Below the pieces are notes generated by a model, which did no database searches, had not been told where the DNA came from, and saw nothing but the letters and a program-made list of their open reading frames with translations. The translations under genes were made by a program, and so were the position numbers. A DNA stretch of 32,412 nt, from contig JAIRSC010000052.1 of the NCBI GenBank assembly GCA_031255645.1, positions 1-32,412 of the forward strand. The letters run 5' to 3'. Source of the stretch: Treponema sp. (lineage in GTDB: Bacteria; Spirochaetota; Spirochaetia; Treponematales; Breznakiellaceae). Shown here piece by piece: positions 23,701-31,660 of this stretch. The first letter of the stretch is position 1, and each line of letters starts with the position of its first letter.

Positions 23701-24877
23701 AGCTTTTCCGGTCAAGCATCCGCATGCCGAACACTTCCCGCGAAACCCTGTACAGGTATTCAAGGCTTATTTTTTCGCTTTTATAGTGCTCCGCGGCAAG
23801 TTCTTCCGTGTAGTCCCAGAGGGGATACACGCTAAACGGCGGACGGCGTCCTTTGCCGTAATGGCATACCGTGGGGATTACTCCCGCGCCCGTAACGGAG
23901 ACATCGCTTTCCGTACCCAAAACCCGTTTCGTAACGGTGACATAGGCCATCGCGCCGAGCATCGTATCGGGGGAATAGTCCGTTTGGGTGTGCGAAAGAA
24001 AATCTCCCAGCGAATAGTAACAGGTAAGCGTTTTTCCGTCGGGCCGCGGCAGCACTTCGCAGGGCTGGGTTACGTGGGGATGGTGGCCGATTACGAGGTC
24101 CACCGAATGTTCGGCGAGAAAGGCGGCAAGTTCTTTCTGGGTTTCGCTTACCGTATGGCGGAATTCGTTCCCCCAGTGCATCGAGACGACAAGAACGTCG
24201 CAGTCCGGCCGCAGCGCGTCTATTTCGCGGGCCATTACTTCGGTGTCTATCATTCCCACAAGCCAGTCTTTGCCGGCCGGAAGCGAAAAGCCGTTCAGCC
24301 CGTAGGTATAGGACAAAAACCCAAAACTGACGCCGTTCTTTGTTATGATGTTTTTCTTTGTTTCCCGTTCTTCCCCGCCGCGGAATATGCCAAGGTACAG
24401 AACCTTTTCTTCCCGGTCTTCGTTAAACCCGTCCCAAAAATCCATTGTCGCCGTTACCGCTCTTTCTCCCCTGTCCATCGTATGGTTGGACGCGTGGTTA
24501 ACCACGTCGAAGCCCGCGTTTGCCAGAGCCGTTCCGGTTTCCTGGGGGCTGTTAAAAACCGGGTACCCGGAAAGGCCGAGGGCCGTTCCCCCCAGCGCCG
24601 TTTCCTGGTTAACCATCGCGATGTCGGCCTTTTCCACAATAGACTTGATCCGGCTGTAACACGGATCGAAGTCGTAACGATCCCCGTCTCTGGCCGCCAG
24701 GTAGATGATGTCGTGGATAAGGTTGTCCCCCGCGGCCAGAAGCGTAACGGTTGTTTCCTCGGGGAGCGGCGGGCTTTGTTCCGTTTTGTTTTCGGCCGCG
24801 GAAGTTCCGGCGGAACGGCAGTCAAAACCGCTTAACAATAACAGCGGGATTAAAAACGCGGCGTGTGCTTTCTTCAT
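23672..24877 (-). CDS. CapA-like metallophosphoesterase-fold exported protein
   Basis: The 401-residue product belongs to the CapA/PgsA (PGA_cap) family, which has a calcineurin-like phosphoesterase fold and is often linked to cell-surface polymers. Motifs in order are LAAGDNLIHD, NQETALGG, NHASNHTMDRG, SMHWGNEF, GHHPHVTQPCEVL and YSLGDFLSH. The first 20 residues form a signal peptide ending in Cys20 (LSGFDC). The Asp before that Cys is unusual for a lipobox, so lipid anchoring is uncertain; export is likely. GAGGTG upstream of the ATG lies inside the end of prmC, only 3 bases away, so it is the third gene of that operon. The substrate cannot be inferred from the sequence. Confidence 0.88.
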   Translation of the reverse strand: MKKAHAAFLIPLLLLSGFDCRSAGTSAAENKTEQSPPLPEETTVTLLAAGDNLIHDIIYLAARDGDRYDFDPCYSRIKSIVEKADIAMVNQETALGGTALGLSGYPVFNSPQETGTALANAGFDVVNHASNHTMDRGERAVTATMDFWDGFNEDREEKVLYLGIFRGGEERETKKNIITKNGVSFGFLSYTYGLNGFSLPAGKDWLVGMIDTEVMAREIDALRPDCDVLVVSMHWGNEFRHTVSETQKELAAFLAEHSVDLVIGHHPHVTQPCEVLPRPDGKTLTCYYSLGDFLSHTQTDYSPDTMLGAMAYVTVTKRVLGTESDVSVTGAGVIPTVCHYGKGRRPPFSVYPLWDYTEELAAEHYKSEKISLEYLYRVSREVFGMRMLDRKSFTYTARKFP

Positions 24878-24880
24878 GCG

Positions 24881-25855
24881 TCACCTCAAACTTTGTGTAT
24901 AAGTATCGCGGGGTTTGCCCGTATCCGTTGCCGGAATACCCCGGTTTCCCCCAAGCCGGCCGGCTATTACCCTGTCACGGCCGGAAAGATCTTTTCGTAC
25001 GCGGATATCCCCAAAACCCTGCTGTTCCATAAGCGGGGCCAGTTTTTCCATTTGCGACGGGTCCGCCTCGAGCAGCAGGACGCCGCGAAGGGCCGCCCCG
25101 GAAGAGTCCGGTACGCCCGAACCGGCCGCCCTGGTTTCACGGACAAGATACCGCGGCGCGCCCTCGATGATCCGCCGTAGTATGTCCAGGCCGTCTTCCC
25201 CGCCGTCCAGGGCGATTCGCGGCTCGTTTTGTACTTCTTTGGCCAGTCCGGCTATTTCCCCGGAAGGCACATAGGGGGCGTTGGCGGTAACAAGCGTAAA
25301 GGCCGGCGCGGCGTCCGGCAGGGCGCCGTAGAGATCGCCGCGCAGAAAGCGGATTGTTCCGCGCCCCGAAAGAAGCCTTTCCGCGTTGAGCCGGGCGGTT
25401 TCCAGGGCTTCGGCGGAAATGTCCGCCGCCCAGACATCGAGTTCCGGCCGTTCGTGTTTTAGGGCTATAGCCGCCGCTCCCGAACCGGTACAAAGATCCA
25501 GCACGGAAAGAGGGGAGGGGAGGGATGCCGGGGCGCGAAACGCGGAAAGTTCTTCGAGGGCGGCTTCGACAAGCGTTTCCGTGTCGGGCCGCGGGACAAG
25601 CACCGCCGGATTTACGCGAAAGTCAAGGCCGTAAAATTCCCGGCGGCCGGTAATATACGCGGTACATTCGCCGGAAAGACGGCGTTCCAGACATTCCCGG
25701 AACCGGGAAAGATCCTCCGGGGACAGTTCCCCCGAATCGGCGTAGAGTTTTTCCCGGCCGATGCCGAGAACGTGGGCCAGCAAAAGACCCGCGTCAAGGG
25801 CGCCGGCCGGGGCAAGGCGGGCGTGTCCTTCCGCAAGGGCTTCCTGTACGAGCAT
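24881..25855 (-). CDS. prmC: PrmC/HemK-type protein-(glutamine-N5) methyltransferase
   Basis: PrmC methylates the GGQ glutamine of release factors. I use the ATG at 25855, giving 324 residues; the longer ORF upstream is the overlapping acyltransferase gene read in another frame. The N-terminal helical domain is followed by AYITGRREFYGLDF and VLVPRPDTETLVE, which are family hallmarks. The S-adenosylmethionine site is VLDLCTGSGAAAIAL. The catalytic loop reads NAPYVPSGEIAGL where NPPY is usual; the rest (EVQNEPRIALDGGEDGLD) is standard. An insertion of about 20 residues lies between LVRETRA and LRGVLLLEAD. It lies 8 bases after the acyltransferase and 3 bases before the CapA-like gene. A different protein-glutamine methyltransferase target cannot be excluded. 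Confidence 0.88.
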   Translation of the reverse strand: MLVQEALAEGHARLAPAGALDAGLLLAHVLGIGREKLYADSGELSPEDLSRFRECLERRLSGECTAYITGRREFYGLDFRVNPAVLVPRPDTETLVEAALEELSAFRAPASLPSPLSVLDLCTGSGAAAIALKHERPELDVWAADISAEALETARLNAERLLSGRGTIRFLRGDLYGALPDAAPAFTLVTANAPYVPSGEIAGLAKEVQNEPRIALDGGEDGLDILRRIIEGAPRYLVRETRAAGSGVPDSSGAALRGVLLLEADPSQMEKLAPLMEQQGFGDIRVRKDLSGRDRVIAGRLGGNRGIPATDTGKPRDTYTQSLR

Positions 25856-25863
25856 ACGCGGGC

Positions 25864-27222
25864 CTAGATTTGGTATTCGGCGGCTTCGTGGATACAGTCC
25901 TGGAAGGCGGCGACAAGGTCGTCCATTGCCTTTCCGATGGCCTCTTTTTTGTTTTTTTTGTATTCCGCGAGCCGGGCCGAAAGGTCTATTTTTGGAGCCA
26001 CCTGGATAAGCACCCGTTTCGGATGCACGTTGAGAACCCTGTTTGGATACGCGCCGCCCATGGTTCTGTTGGCAAAATCCCAAAGATTCTGGGCGTATTC
26101 TATTTTTTCGTAGAGAGGCGCCTTATCGGATGGAACGGGTATCCGGAAATACCAGATAAAGTCTACCAGTTCCATGTGCCGCCCCGCGTGCCAGGCTTCT
26201 CCGGCCCTGAGATCGGCCAAAGCCCGTTCCACAAGGGTCATGTGTTTCAGGCTGGTTTTTCCCGGAAGAACGATCCTGTCCCAGCAAAGCTGCCTGATAT
26301 GGTAGATTCTGTCGACAGTTTCCTGTCTTCCGCGGTTAATCCCCAAAAGTTGTTCCGCCGTTTCAAGAGCTTTTTCAATAAGCCGGTCAATCCTCTCGTT
26401 AAAGGATTTTTCTTCGTTAACGGCAATCCCGTAGCGTTTTTCGTTTTGTTCAAGGATATAGAGCCTGGCTTTTTCGAGCCGATCCGTAAAACCCGCTTTT
26501 TCTTCCCGGTTTTCAAGACCGGTGTACCTTTCGATTTTTTTGATAAGCCTGGCAAGAGACCACTCGCCCATTTTTCCGTAGCGAAAATGGATGGAAACGG
26601 GAAGTATCTCCACGGGACATTTTTTCCCCTCTTTGCTGATCCGTTCGGCCGCCTGGAAGCCGATACGAACCGTCCCCTGTTCCAGCCTGGGTACCGATTC
26701 GGTGGTATAACTTACCTGGCCTTCCGGGGCTATAGCCAGGGGATACGGCCCGTCGGAAATCGCCTTGAATATCCGGCCCATTCCCACGGTGTCTATCTTC
26801 GCGTGATGAACCGGCATGGCCCCCAGATTCGGCATGATCCACCGGGCTATGCCGCCTCCCCAGCGGGCCACTTCGTAACCGTATACAAACGAAACATGGG
26901 GTTTTCTGCGAAACCTGAAACGGGCTTTTTTGGCCAAATTCCGCAGTTTGAAAAGAATAAACCACATAAGAAGCTGGGGTTCGCCGCCGTTCGGGTGCCG
27001 GAACGCCACAATACAGCGGCTTTTTCCGCTCAGCGCGTTCTGGTATGCCTCAAAAATATGCCTGCTTCCCCGCAGTACAATCCTCGCTATACCCAGAACA
27101 AGGAAAAGGTATATCCGTCCGAAGAGTCTGCATACGAAAAGAACAAATTTTGAGATTCTGGGGTCCGGAACATTAACGTCCGGTTTGGCGGTGAACACAG
27201 GTTTGATATAAGGCTTGTACAT
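25864..27222 (-). CDS. PlsC-like 1-acylglycerol-3-phosphate acyltransferase family protein
   Basis: The 452-residue product has a hydrophobic N-terminal segment (about residues 26-50), then an acyltransferase domain. Motif I is RHPNGGEP, an HX4E form where HX4D is usual. Later comes APEGQVSY, equivalent to the PEGTRS substrate-binding motif. A domain of about 230 mostly helical residues follows, which is long for PlsC and of no clear function. The protein is probably membrane bound and acylates a glycerolipid or a related acceptor; the substrate cannot be stated. The gene starts the prmC-capA operon. A good promoter (27232-27259) lies so close that only 2-3 bases of leader would precede the ATG. 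No Shine-Dalgarno sequence is seen. Confidence 0.8.
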   Translation of the reverse strand: MYKPYIKPVFTAKPDVNVPDPRISKFVLFVCRLFGRIYLFLVLGIARIVLRGSRHIFEAYQNALSGKSRCIVAFRHPNGGEPQLLMWFILFKLRNLAKKARFRFRRKPHVSFVYGYEVARWGGGIARWIMPNLGAMPVHHAKIDTVGMGRIFKAISDGPYPLAIAPEGQVSYTTESVPRLEQGTVRIGFQAAERISKEGKKCPVEILPVSIHFRYGKMGEWSLARLIKKIERYTGLENREEKAGFTDRLEKARLYILEQNEKRYGIAVNEEKSFNERIDRLIEKALETAEQLLGINRGRQETVDRIYHIRQLCWDRIVLPGKTSLKHMTLVERALADLRAGEAWHAGRHMELVDFIWYFRIPVPSDKAPLYEKIEYAQNLWDFANRTMGGAYPNRVLNVHPKRVLIQVAPKIDLSARLAEYKKNKKEAIGKAMDDLVAAFQDCIHEAAEYQI

Positions 27223-27231
27223 GCCGCCATT

Positions 27232-27259
27232 ATTATATCAATATGCGGGTTTATTTCAA
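27232..27259 (-). promoter_or_regulatory. sigma-70 promoter of the acyltransferase-prmC-capA operon
   Basis: On the minus strand TTGAAA (27254-27259), a 16-base spacer and a perfect TATAAT (27232-27237). The ATG at 27222 begins only 9 bases past the -10 box, which suggests a leaderless message or a start further inside the gene. Confidence 0.6.
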
Positions 27260-27378
27260 GGCGTCGGAAAGGTTTTGTCGCCGTTCAGTAGAAATGAGCC
27301 GCGGACAAGTGTTTTTTTGTCCTTTTTGGACGCAAAACTCATTTTTTTTGCTGGGCAATGGTTTTTTTTGATTTTCTA

Positions 27379-27387
27379 TGGTATTAT
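27379..27387 (+). promoter_or_regulatory. extended -10 promoter of the LuxR-family regulator gene
   Basis: TG at 27379-27380, one base, then TATTAT at 27382-27387. The -35 region is poor (TGGTTT at 27359-27364), as is often so for extended -10 promoters. The start would be at about 27394, giving a leader of about 69 bases. Confidence 0.4.
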
Positions 27388-27398
27388 CATAGAGGGAT

Positions 27399-27421
27399 GT
27401 CTAAAATTTCAGCTTTTAGAC
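27399..27421. repeat. perfect 8-bp inverted repeat in the regulator gene leader
   Basis: GTCTAAAA at 27399-27406 and TTTTAGAC at 27414-27421 around TTTCAGC. It lies just past the predicted transcription start. An 11-base direct repeat, TTTCAGCTTTT, occurs at 27407-27417 and again at 27426-27436, 19 bases apart. Either arrangement could be a binding site for autoregulation. Confidence 0.6.
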
Positions 27422-27462
27422 GCTTTTTCAGCTTTTGGAGAATATATATAAACAGTTGAGTG

Positions 27463-30162
27463 ATGAGTAATGACAATATTCTAAGCGTCAGACCAGTCAT
27501 TCCCGGTCGTCTTCTGGATCTGGAACGGCCCCGCGTTGAAGCGCTTTTTGACAAGGCTATGGAAACCCCCATTGTGCTGGTCATAGGGGGAGCCGGGTAC
27601 GGAAAAACCCACGCGGTTTATTCGTATCTTGCCAGGAGGGACATTCGTACAATTTGGATACAGCTTTCCGAGAGGGACAATTTCTGCGACCGGTTTTGGG
27701 AAAACTATACGTTGTCCATGTCGATGATCAGCTGCGATTCCGCGAACAAACTGGCAAAACAGGGTTTTCCCGCGACGGCGCGGCAGTTTGAGCAATACCT
27801 GTCCATCCCCATGGTGGATATCGACCCCTCGATCAAATACGCCTTTGTTTATGACGATATCCACCTTGTCCACGACAGGGCGGTGCTCCGTTTTCTGGAA
27901 CGTTCGATCTCCACGCCTTTTTTTAACATTACCTCGATTCTTATTTCCAGAAGGGAACTGCTCCTTAATCTCACGAAAATGCACGCGAAGGGGCTTTTGG
28001 GCGAGATCAGCGAAACGGATCTTCGTTTTCGCCGGGAAGAAATGGATGCGTATTTTTCCGTACAGGGCATTAACGCGTCGTCCGAAACCCTGGCTTCCGT
28101 GTACCGGGATACCGAAGGCTGGGCCTTCGCGATTCAGCTTGCCGGGCTGTACCTGAAAAACCTGTCCACCGAAGGATACGGCATCCACGTGCTTCAGTCG
28201 AACATATACCGGCTTATCGAAAGCGAAATCATGGCGCAGATAAGCGGAGACCTGAGAAAGTTTCTTATCAAGCTGGCGCTGATAAGCGACGCCTCGCCGG
28301 AATTGGTACGGGAACTGGCCCGCCTGCATCTGCGGCGGCAGGGCAAAGCGGCGTCCGAGGCGGAAGAAGAAAAAAAGACGGGATCCCTTCTTCATCAAAT
28401 AGAAGAGATAGGCTCCCTTATCCGTTTCGACGTGTACCGCAACGTGTTCAGCATGCACCGGCTTTTCCGCGAATACCTGGGCGAGTATCTTGACGAGTTA
28501 AGCAAAAAGGAAAAAAAGGAAGTGTACCTTGCCGCCGCCGGCTGGTGCGCCTGCCACGATCTGAAGATGGACGCCATCAACTATTATGAAAAAGCGGGGG
28601 ATTACGGCAGCCTTGTTACCCAGATCAACATGCTGCCCCTGATACTTCCCGGCAAAACGGTACGGCTCCTTTTGAACCTGATGGAACGGATCCCCAAGGG
28701 CGTCTATTCAAAGTATACGGTGGCCTATCTGGTTCACGCCCGCTTTTTGCTGAACGAGGGAAAACTTAACGAAGCGCGGATAAAAATCGAAGCGATTATC
28801 AAAACCTACGAAGCCCTTTCGGAACGTAAATCCGTGTGCAGCGTTCTTGCTACCTGTTACTACCATCTTGGGGTAATCAGCACCCTTTTGACGCCTATTT
28901 CGGGGGATTATTCTTTCCTCCATTGTTTTGAACGATGCCACTACTACCAGGCCAAATGGGGCAGAGAAATAGAACGGCCGAAAGCATCGAGCGTACTGGG
29001 GGCTTACGCCTGCCGTGTCGGTTCGACAAACCCCGCGGATATGGAGCGTTATTTTAGCGCCCTGGGCGCCGCGATTCCCCACGTGTCGGCCGCGGTAAGC
29101 GGCTGCATGTACGGCCTGGACGATCTGTGCCGGGGCGAGCTTGAGTTTTTCCGTCTGAATCTGACGGCGGCGGAAAGCCATCTGCGGGAAGCCATGGCAA
29201 AGGCCCGGGAACGCGATCAGTACGAGATTGAATTCCGCGCCTATTTTTATCTGATGCGGATCGGCATATTTCTGGGCGATGTCGATTATATACTGGAATG
29301 TCACAGGTGTATAACCGGTTTTCTTGAACAGCAGCAGTTTATCAACCGGTATATTTATTACGATATTTTCCGAAGCTGGTTTTACGCGCATATTGGAAGC
29401 TGTGACAAAGTCGCCGGCTGGCTTAAAAAAGAAAACGAAGACGCGAGACTTAACGGCCCTATCGACGGGCTGGAACTGCTGGTCAGGGTCAAGGCGCATA
29501 TGCGGGAAAAAAACTACATGGCGGCCATGTACGAATTACGGAAAACCCGGAGTAACGCGGGGGTCTTTGTTATGGGCAAGGCCGAGGTTCATGTTCTGGC
29601 GGCAGTATGTCAGTATCGGACAGGAAACAAGTCCGACGCCTATAAAGCGCTGGAAAAGGCGAGGCTTTTTGCCGAACCGAACGGCTTTTTTATGCCCTTT
29701 GCCGAAATGGGAAAAGACATCCGGGCTTTGGCTACCCAGGCGGCCAGGGACGGGGCGGGGATACCGGATGCTTTTCTTGAAAAAATACGCAACCTGTCGT
29801 CGGCCTACGCGAAGAAATTTTTCCATGTTATCGAATATTTTTCCGCGAAGCCGGATCGTTTTTCATTTGACAGATCGGAAGGACAGGCTCTTTCCCGCCG
29901 GGAACAGGATGTTCTTGTGTCCCTTTTCCAGGGCCTTACCCAGGACGAAATCGCCCTGTCCATCTCAAAATCCGTCAATACGGTTAAAAGCGTCATCAAG
30001 CGAATATACGAAAAACTCGGCGCCGTCAACCGTACCGACGCTATACGGATCGCGATGAGCCGGGGCCTTCTGGAATGGGAAGGCGAAAAACAGCCGAAAC
30101 CGGCGCTGAAAAACACGCCGCCGCGGCCTCTGCTGCGAAAAGCCCCGGAGATTTCCGAATGA
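27463..30162 (+). CDS. STAND-type ATPase / LuxR-family transcriptional regulator (MalT-like)
   Basis: The 899-residue product has the MalT plan. An N-terminal STAND ATPase domain has the P-loop GGAGYGKT (residues 42-49) and a Walker B-like VYDDIHL (about 127-133). Then come a helical linker region, a long helical TPR-like part (about 380-790), and a C-terminal LuxR helix-turn-helix (about 808-870: LSRREQDVL, LTQDEIALSIS, NTVKSVIKRIYEKLGAVNRTDAI). Such proteins bind an inducer, hydrolyse ATP on self-association and activate promoters. A GTG one codon upstream of the chosen ATG is possible; no strong ribosome site is visible. The inducer is unknown. The nearest likely targets are the downstream genes at 30437 and 31661 or its own promoter, but this is inference. 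Confidence 0.92.
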   Translation: MSNDNILSVRPVIPGRLLDLERPRVEALFDKAMETPIVLVIGGAGYGKTHAVYSYLARRDIRTIWIQLSERDNFCDRFWENYTLSMSMISCDSANKLAKQGFPATARQFEQYLSIPMVDIDPSIKYAFVYDDIHLVHDRAVLRFLERSISTPFFNITSILISRRELLLNLTKMHAKGLLGEISETDLRFRREEMDAYFSVQGINASSETLASVYRDTEGWAFAIQLAGLYLKNLSTEGYGIHVLQSNIYRLIESEIMAQISGDLRKFLIKLALISDASPELVRELARLHLRRQGKAASEAEEEKKTGSLLHQIEEIGSLIRFDVYRNVFSMHRLFREYLGEYLDELSKKEKKEVYLAAAGWCACHDLKMDAINYYEKAGDYGSLVTQINMLPLILPGKTVRLLLNLMERIPKGVYSKYTVAYLVHARFLLNEGKLNEARIKIEAIIKTYEALSERKSVCSVLATCYYHLGVISTLLTPISGDYSFLHCFERCHYYQAKWGREIERPKASSVLGAYACRVGSTNPADMERYFSALGAAIPHVSAAVSGCMYGLDDLCRGELEFFRLNLTAAESHLREAMAKARERDQYEIEFRAYFYLMRIGIFLGDVDYILECHRCITGFLEQQQFINRYIYYDIFRSWFYAHIGSCDKVAGWLKKENEDARLNGPIDGLELLVRVKAHMREKNYMAAMYELRKTRSNAGVFVMGKAEVHVLAAVCQYRTGNKSDAYKALEKARLFAEPNGFFMPFAEMGKDIRALATQAARDGAGIPDAFLEKIRNLSSAYAKKFFHVIEYFSAKPDRFSFDRSEGQALSRREQDVLVSLFQGLTQDEIALSISKSVNTVKSVIKRIYEKLGAVNRTDAIRIAMSRGLLEWEGEKQPKPALKNTPPRPLLRKAPEISE

Positions 30163-30166
30163 GGCG

Positions 30167-30202
30167 CCCCGCCGTAAACGCGCAACGCGGTTTGCGGCGG
30201 GG
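30167..30202. terminator. very stable hairpin after the LuxR-family regulator
   Basis: CCCCGCCG at 30167-30174 pairs with CGGCGGGG at 30195-30202, and the inner AAAC/GTTT and GCG/CGC steps extend the stem. It starts 4 bases after the regulator stop. No T-run follows, so it may act as a transcript-end stabiliser or weak terminator. A short CACC-loop-GGTG hairpin with TTTTT at 30321-30339 is a second, weaker candidate. Confidence 0.55.
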
Positions 30203-30371
30203 TATCGAGCTCCACCGTGAACGACTTCCGGGGCAGGGAGGCTCATTCGCGGCGGAATGTCCGGTTCCGGCGTAAAAAAGCGCAAAAAACCGGAAAAAAA
30301 GACTAATTTTTCATAGGAATCACCTTTTTTGGTGTTTTTCGTTCTTACAATCGAAATCATTATTAGTATTG

Positions 30372-30423
30372 CGGGCGTAGGTTTGTTCCGCATGACGGGA
30401 AATATCCCGGTCATTTACGCCCG
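30372..30423 (+). promoter_or_regulatory. two-tier folded leader in front of the membrane-protein gene
   Basis: An outer perfect 8-bp stem, CGGGCGTA (30372-30379) with TACGCCCG (30416-30423), encloses an inner hairpin: ATGAC-GGGA (30392-30400), AATA loop, TCCC (30405-30408), one bulged G, GTCAT (30410-30414). The outer stem ends 2 bases before the AAGGAG at 30426. Such a fold could control translation of the gene at 30437. It matches no riboswitch class I recognise. Confidence 0.5.
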
Positions 30424-30425
30424 TG

Positions 30426-30431
30426 AAGGAG
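30426..30431 (+). promoter_or_regulatory. Shine-Dalgarno site that decides the start at 30437
   Basis: AAGGAG lies 5 bases before the ATG at 30437. The frame is open 108 bases further upstream, but those codons overlap the folded leader and no ribosome site precedes them. Confidence 0.75.
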
Positions 30432-30436
30432 AAAAT

Positions 30437-31588
30437 ATGATTTCGGTCCGAAAAAGAAACAAGTTGTTTAAGGCGGTTTTCGTTACTCTTCCGGCCGTTA
30501 CCATTTCAATTTTGAGTGTTCTTTTTGTGTATAACGGGCTGCTTACACAGATTAAAGATGATTTAAACCGTATACGGTTTATGACGAACGGCCCTGCCCC
30601 GGAGCGATCCGGGACTTCCGCGATGTCCGGGCGCGCCGAAGAAAGCCGGCCCGAATCCTCGAACGAAATCCGGCAAATTGCCGGTTTTATCCCGCCGCGC
30701 CGGACGTATTCGGGGCTGCCCGGCCTGGTTTTTCAGGCCGAAAAAAAAGTCGCCGGCCGTTTCTTCATGGATTTTTTTTCGAGAAACTTTACGGGACTGA
30801 ACCTCTACGCGGCGCTTGGCTTTATGGCGGTTTTCTTTCTGCGGCGAAAATACGCCTGGAATCACCGGAGGGGCGGCGCCGCCGAAGCCACGCGATCTCA
30901 TCTTCCACCGAAAAACCGGATTCGCGGGAGCGTTTTTGCCATGAACGCGGAAGGAGATGTCCTGGTCGAGGAAAGCAGAACCCTGGCAAGCGCCAACAGC
31001 GAAGGCAGCACGTTTTTGACATTCTGGCGCCGCTGTAAAGAACTGCCGCTTTCCGGATCGGGAAGATTCGGCAGGAACCGCGAAACGGAATATACCGATC
31101 CGCTTGTCCTGTTTTATAAAGCCAATTCCTCCGCGAGTACGGACATGGCCCGTATCATCAGCCGTCTGGAAAAAGAAAACGGGTATCTGGATATGCTGAA
31201 AACCTACGCGTTCCGGATCACGCTGCTGCTGCGGGACCTGGGATTCCAGATCCCCTCCGAAGAAAGCGCTGGTTCGGATCCCCTTGTGGAAACGATTATG
31301 GACTACTATGCCATTACGGTGCACGGCATTGGAAAAGAAAGCGCCGGTATTGCGGCCTTCGAAACGGCAAAAAAAGCGGAAGAGCTGGAAGCCGCCGCCA
31401 GAAAAGAGGACATAGCTTTTTTACGGGAAAACACCCCGGTCTTTCTGGAGTACATGGAATACTTTATTACGGGAATAGTAAAGCTGACGGACGAGAAAAA
31501 TATTTTCAACGGCAGGCGCCTGCACGCAAAGCGCGGAACGCCCAGTATACCGCGCAGGTTCGGAAAGCAGCGCAAAAAACCCAGGTAG
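30437..31588 (+). CDS. membrane protein of unknown function
   Basis: I do not recognise this 383-residue protein. After a basic start (VRKRNKLFK) it has a transmembrane helix at about residues 12-34, then an extracytoplasmic-type stretch rich in Arg, Ser and Pro (about 40-110), a second hydrophobic helix at about 117-136 (NLYAALGFMAVFFL), and a charged region. The last 250 residues are soluble and mostly helical, with motifs such as GYLDMLKTYAFRITLLLRDL and PVFLEYMEYFITGI, and end in a very basic tail (RRFGKQRKKPR). With both termini probably in the cytoplasm, the soluble part would face inward. The gene follows the LuxR-family regulator by 274 bases filled with hairpins. A sensor, anchor or cell-envelope role is possible, with no direct evidence. 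Confidence 0.75.
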   Translation: MISVRKRNKLFKAVFVTLPAVTISILSVLFVYNGLLTQIKDDLNRIRFMTNGPAPERSGTSAMSGRAEESRPESSNEIRQIAGFIPPRRTYSGLPGLVFQAEKKVAGRFFMDFFSRNFTGLNLYAALGFMAVFFLRRKYAWNHRRGGAAEATRSHLPPKNRIRGSVFAMNAEGDVLVEESRTLASANSEGSTFLTFWRRCKELPLSGSGRFGRNRETEYTDPLVLFYKANSSASTDMARIISRLEKENGYLDMLKTYAFRITLLLRDLGFQIPSEESAGSDPLVETIMDYYAITVHGIGKESAGIAAFETAKKAEELEAAARKEDIAFLRENTPVFLEYMEYFITGIVKLTDEKNIFNGRRLHAKRGTPSIPRRFGKQRKKPR

Positions 31589-31599
31589 CGGCATTCCCC

Positions 31600-31629
31600 T
31601 TGTGGGGCCGCGGAAAAAAAGGCTATACT
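31600..31629 (+). promoter_or_regulatory. possible promoter of the small exported protein gene
   Basis: TTGTGG (31600-31605), an 18-base spacer and TATACT (31624-31629). The start would be about 31636, leaving about 25 bases before the ATG. The small stem CCCC-TTGT-GGGG overlaps the -35 region. Confidence 0.4.
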
Positions 31630-31660
31630 GCTTGAATACGGAACGATTCAAGGAGTATTT

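Noticed and set aside
23627-24835. 402-codon plus-strand ORF opposite the CapA-like gene
   Set aside because: Antisense shadow. The CapA-like frame has all family motifs, a signal peptide and a ribosome site.
25856-26083. N-terminal extension of prmC
   Set aside because: It is the end of the acyltransferase gene read in another frame and has no family resemblance.
25870-27153. 427-codon plus-strand ORF opposite the acyltransferase gene
   Set aside because: It is antisense to a gene with clear family motifs, has no ribosome site, and its Phe/Arg/Gly-rich sequence is what GC-rich third positions yield on the other strand.
30265-30295. TTCCGG/CCGGAA inverted repeat as terminator
   Set aside because: The loop is 19 bases, the stem is only 6 bp, and the A-run on its right would serve a minus-strand transcript for which no gene is seen.
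30329-30436. 36-residue N-terminal extension of the membrane protein, with an extra hydrophobic segment
   Set aside because: A strong AAGGAG precedes the ATG at 30437, and the extension would use bases of the folded leader without a ribosome site of its own.
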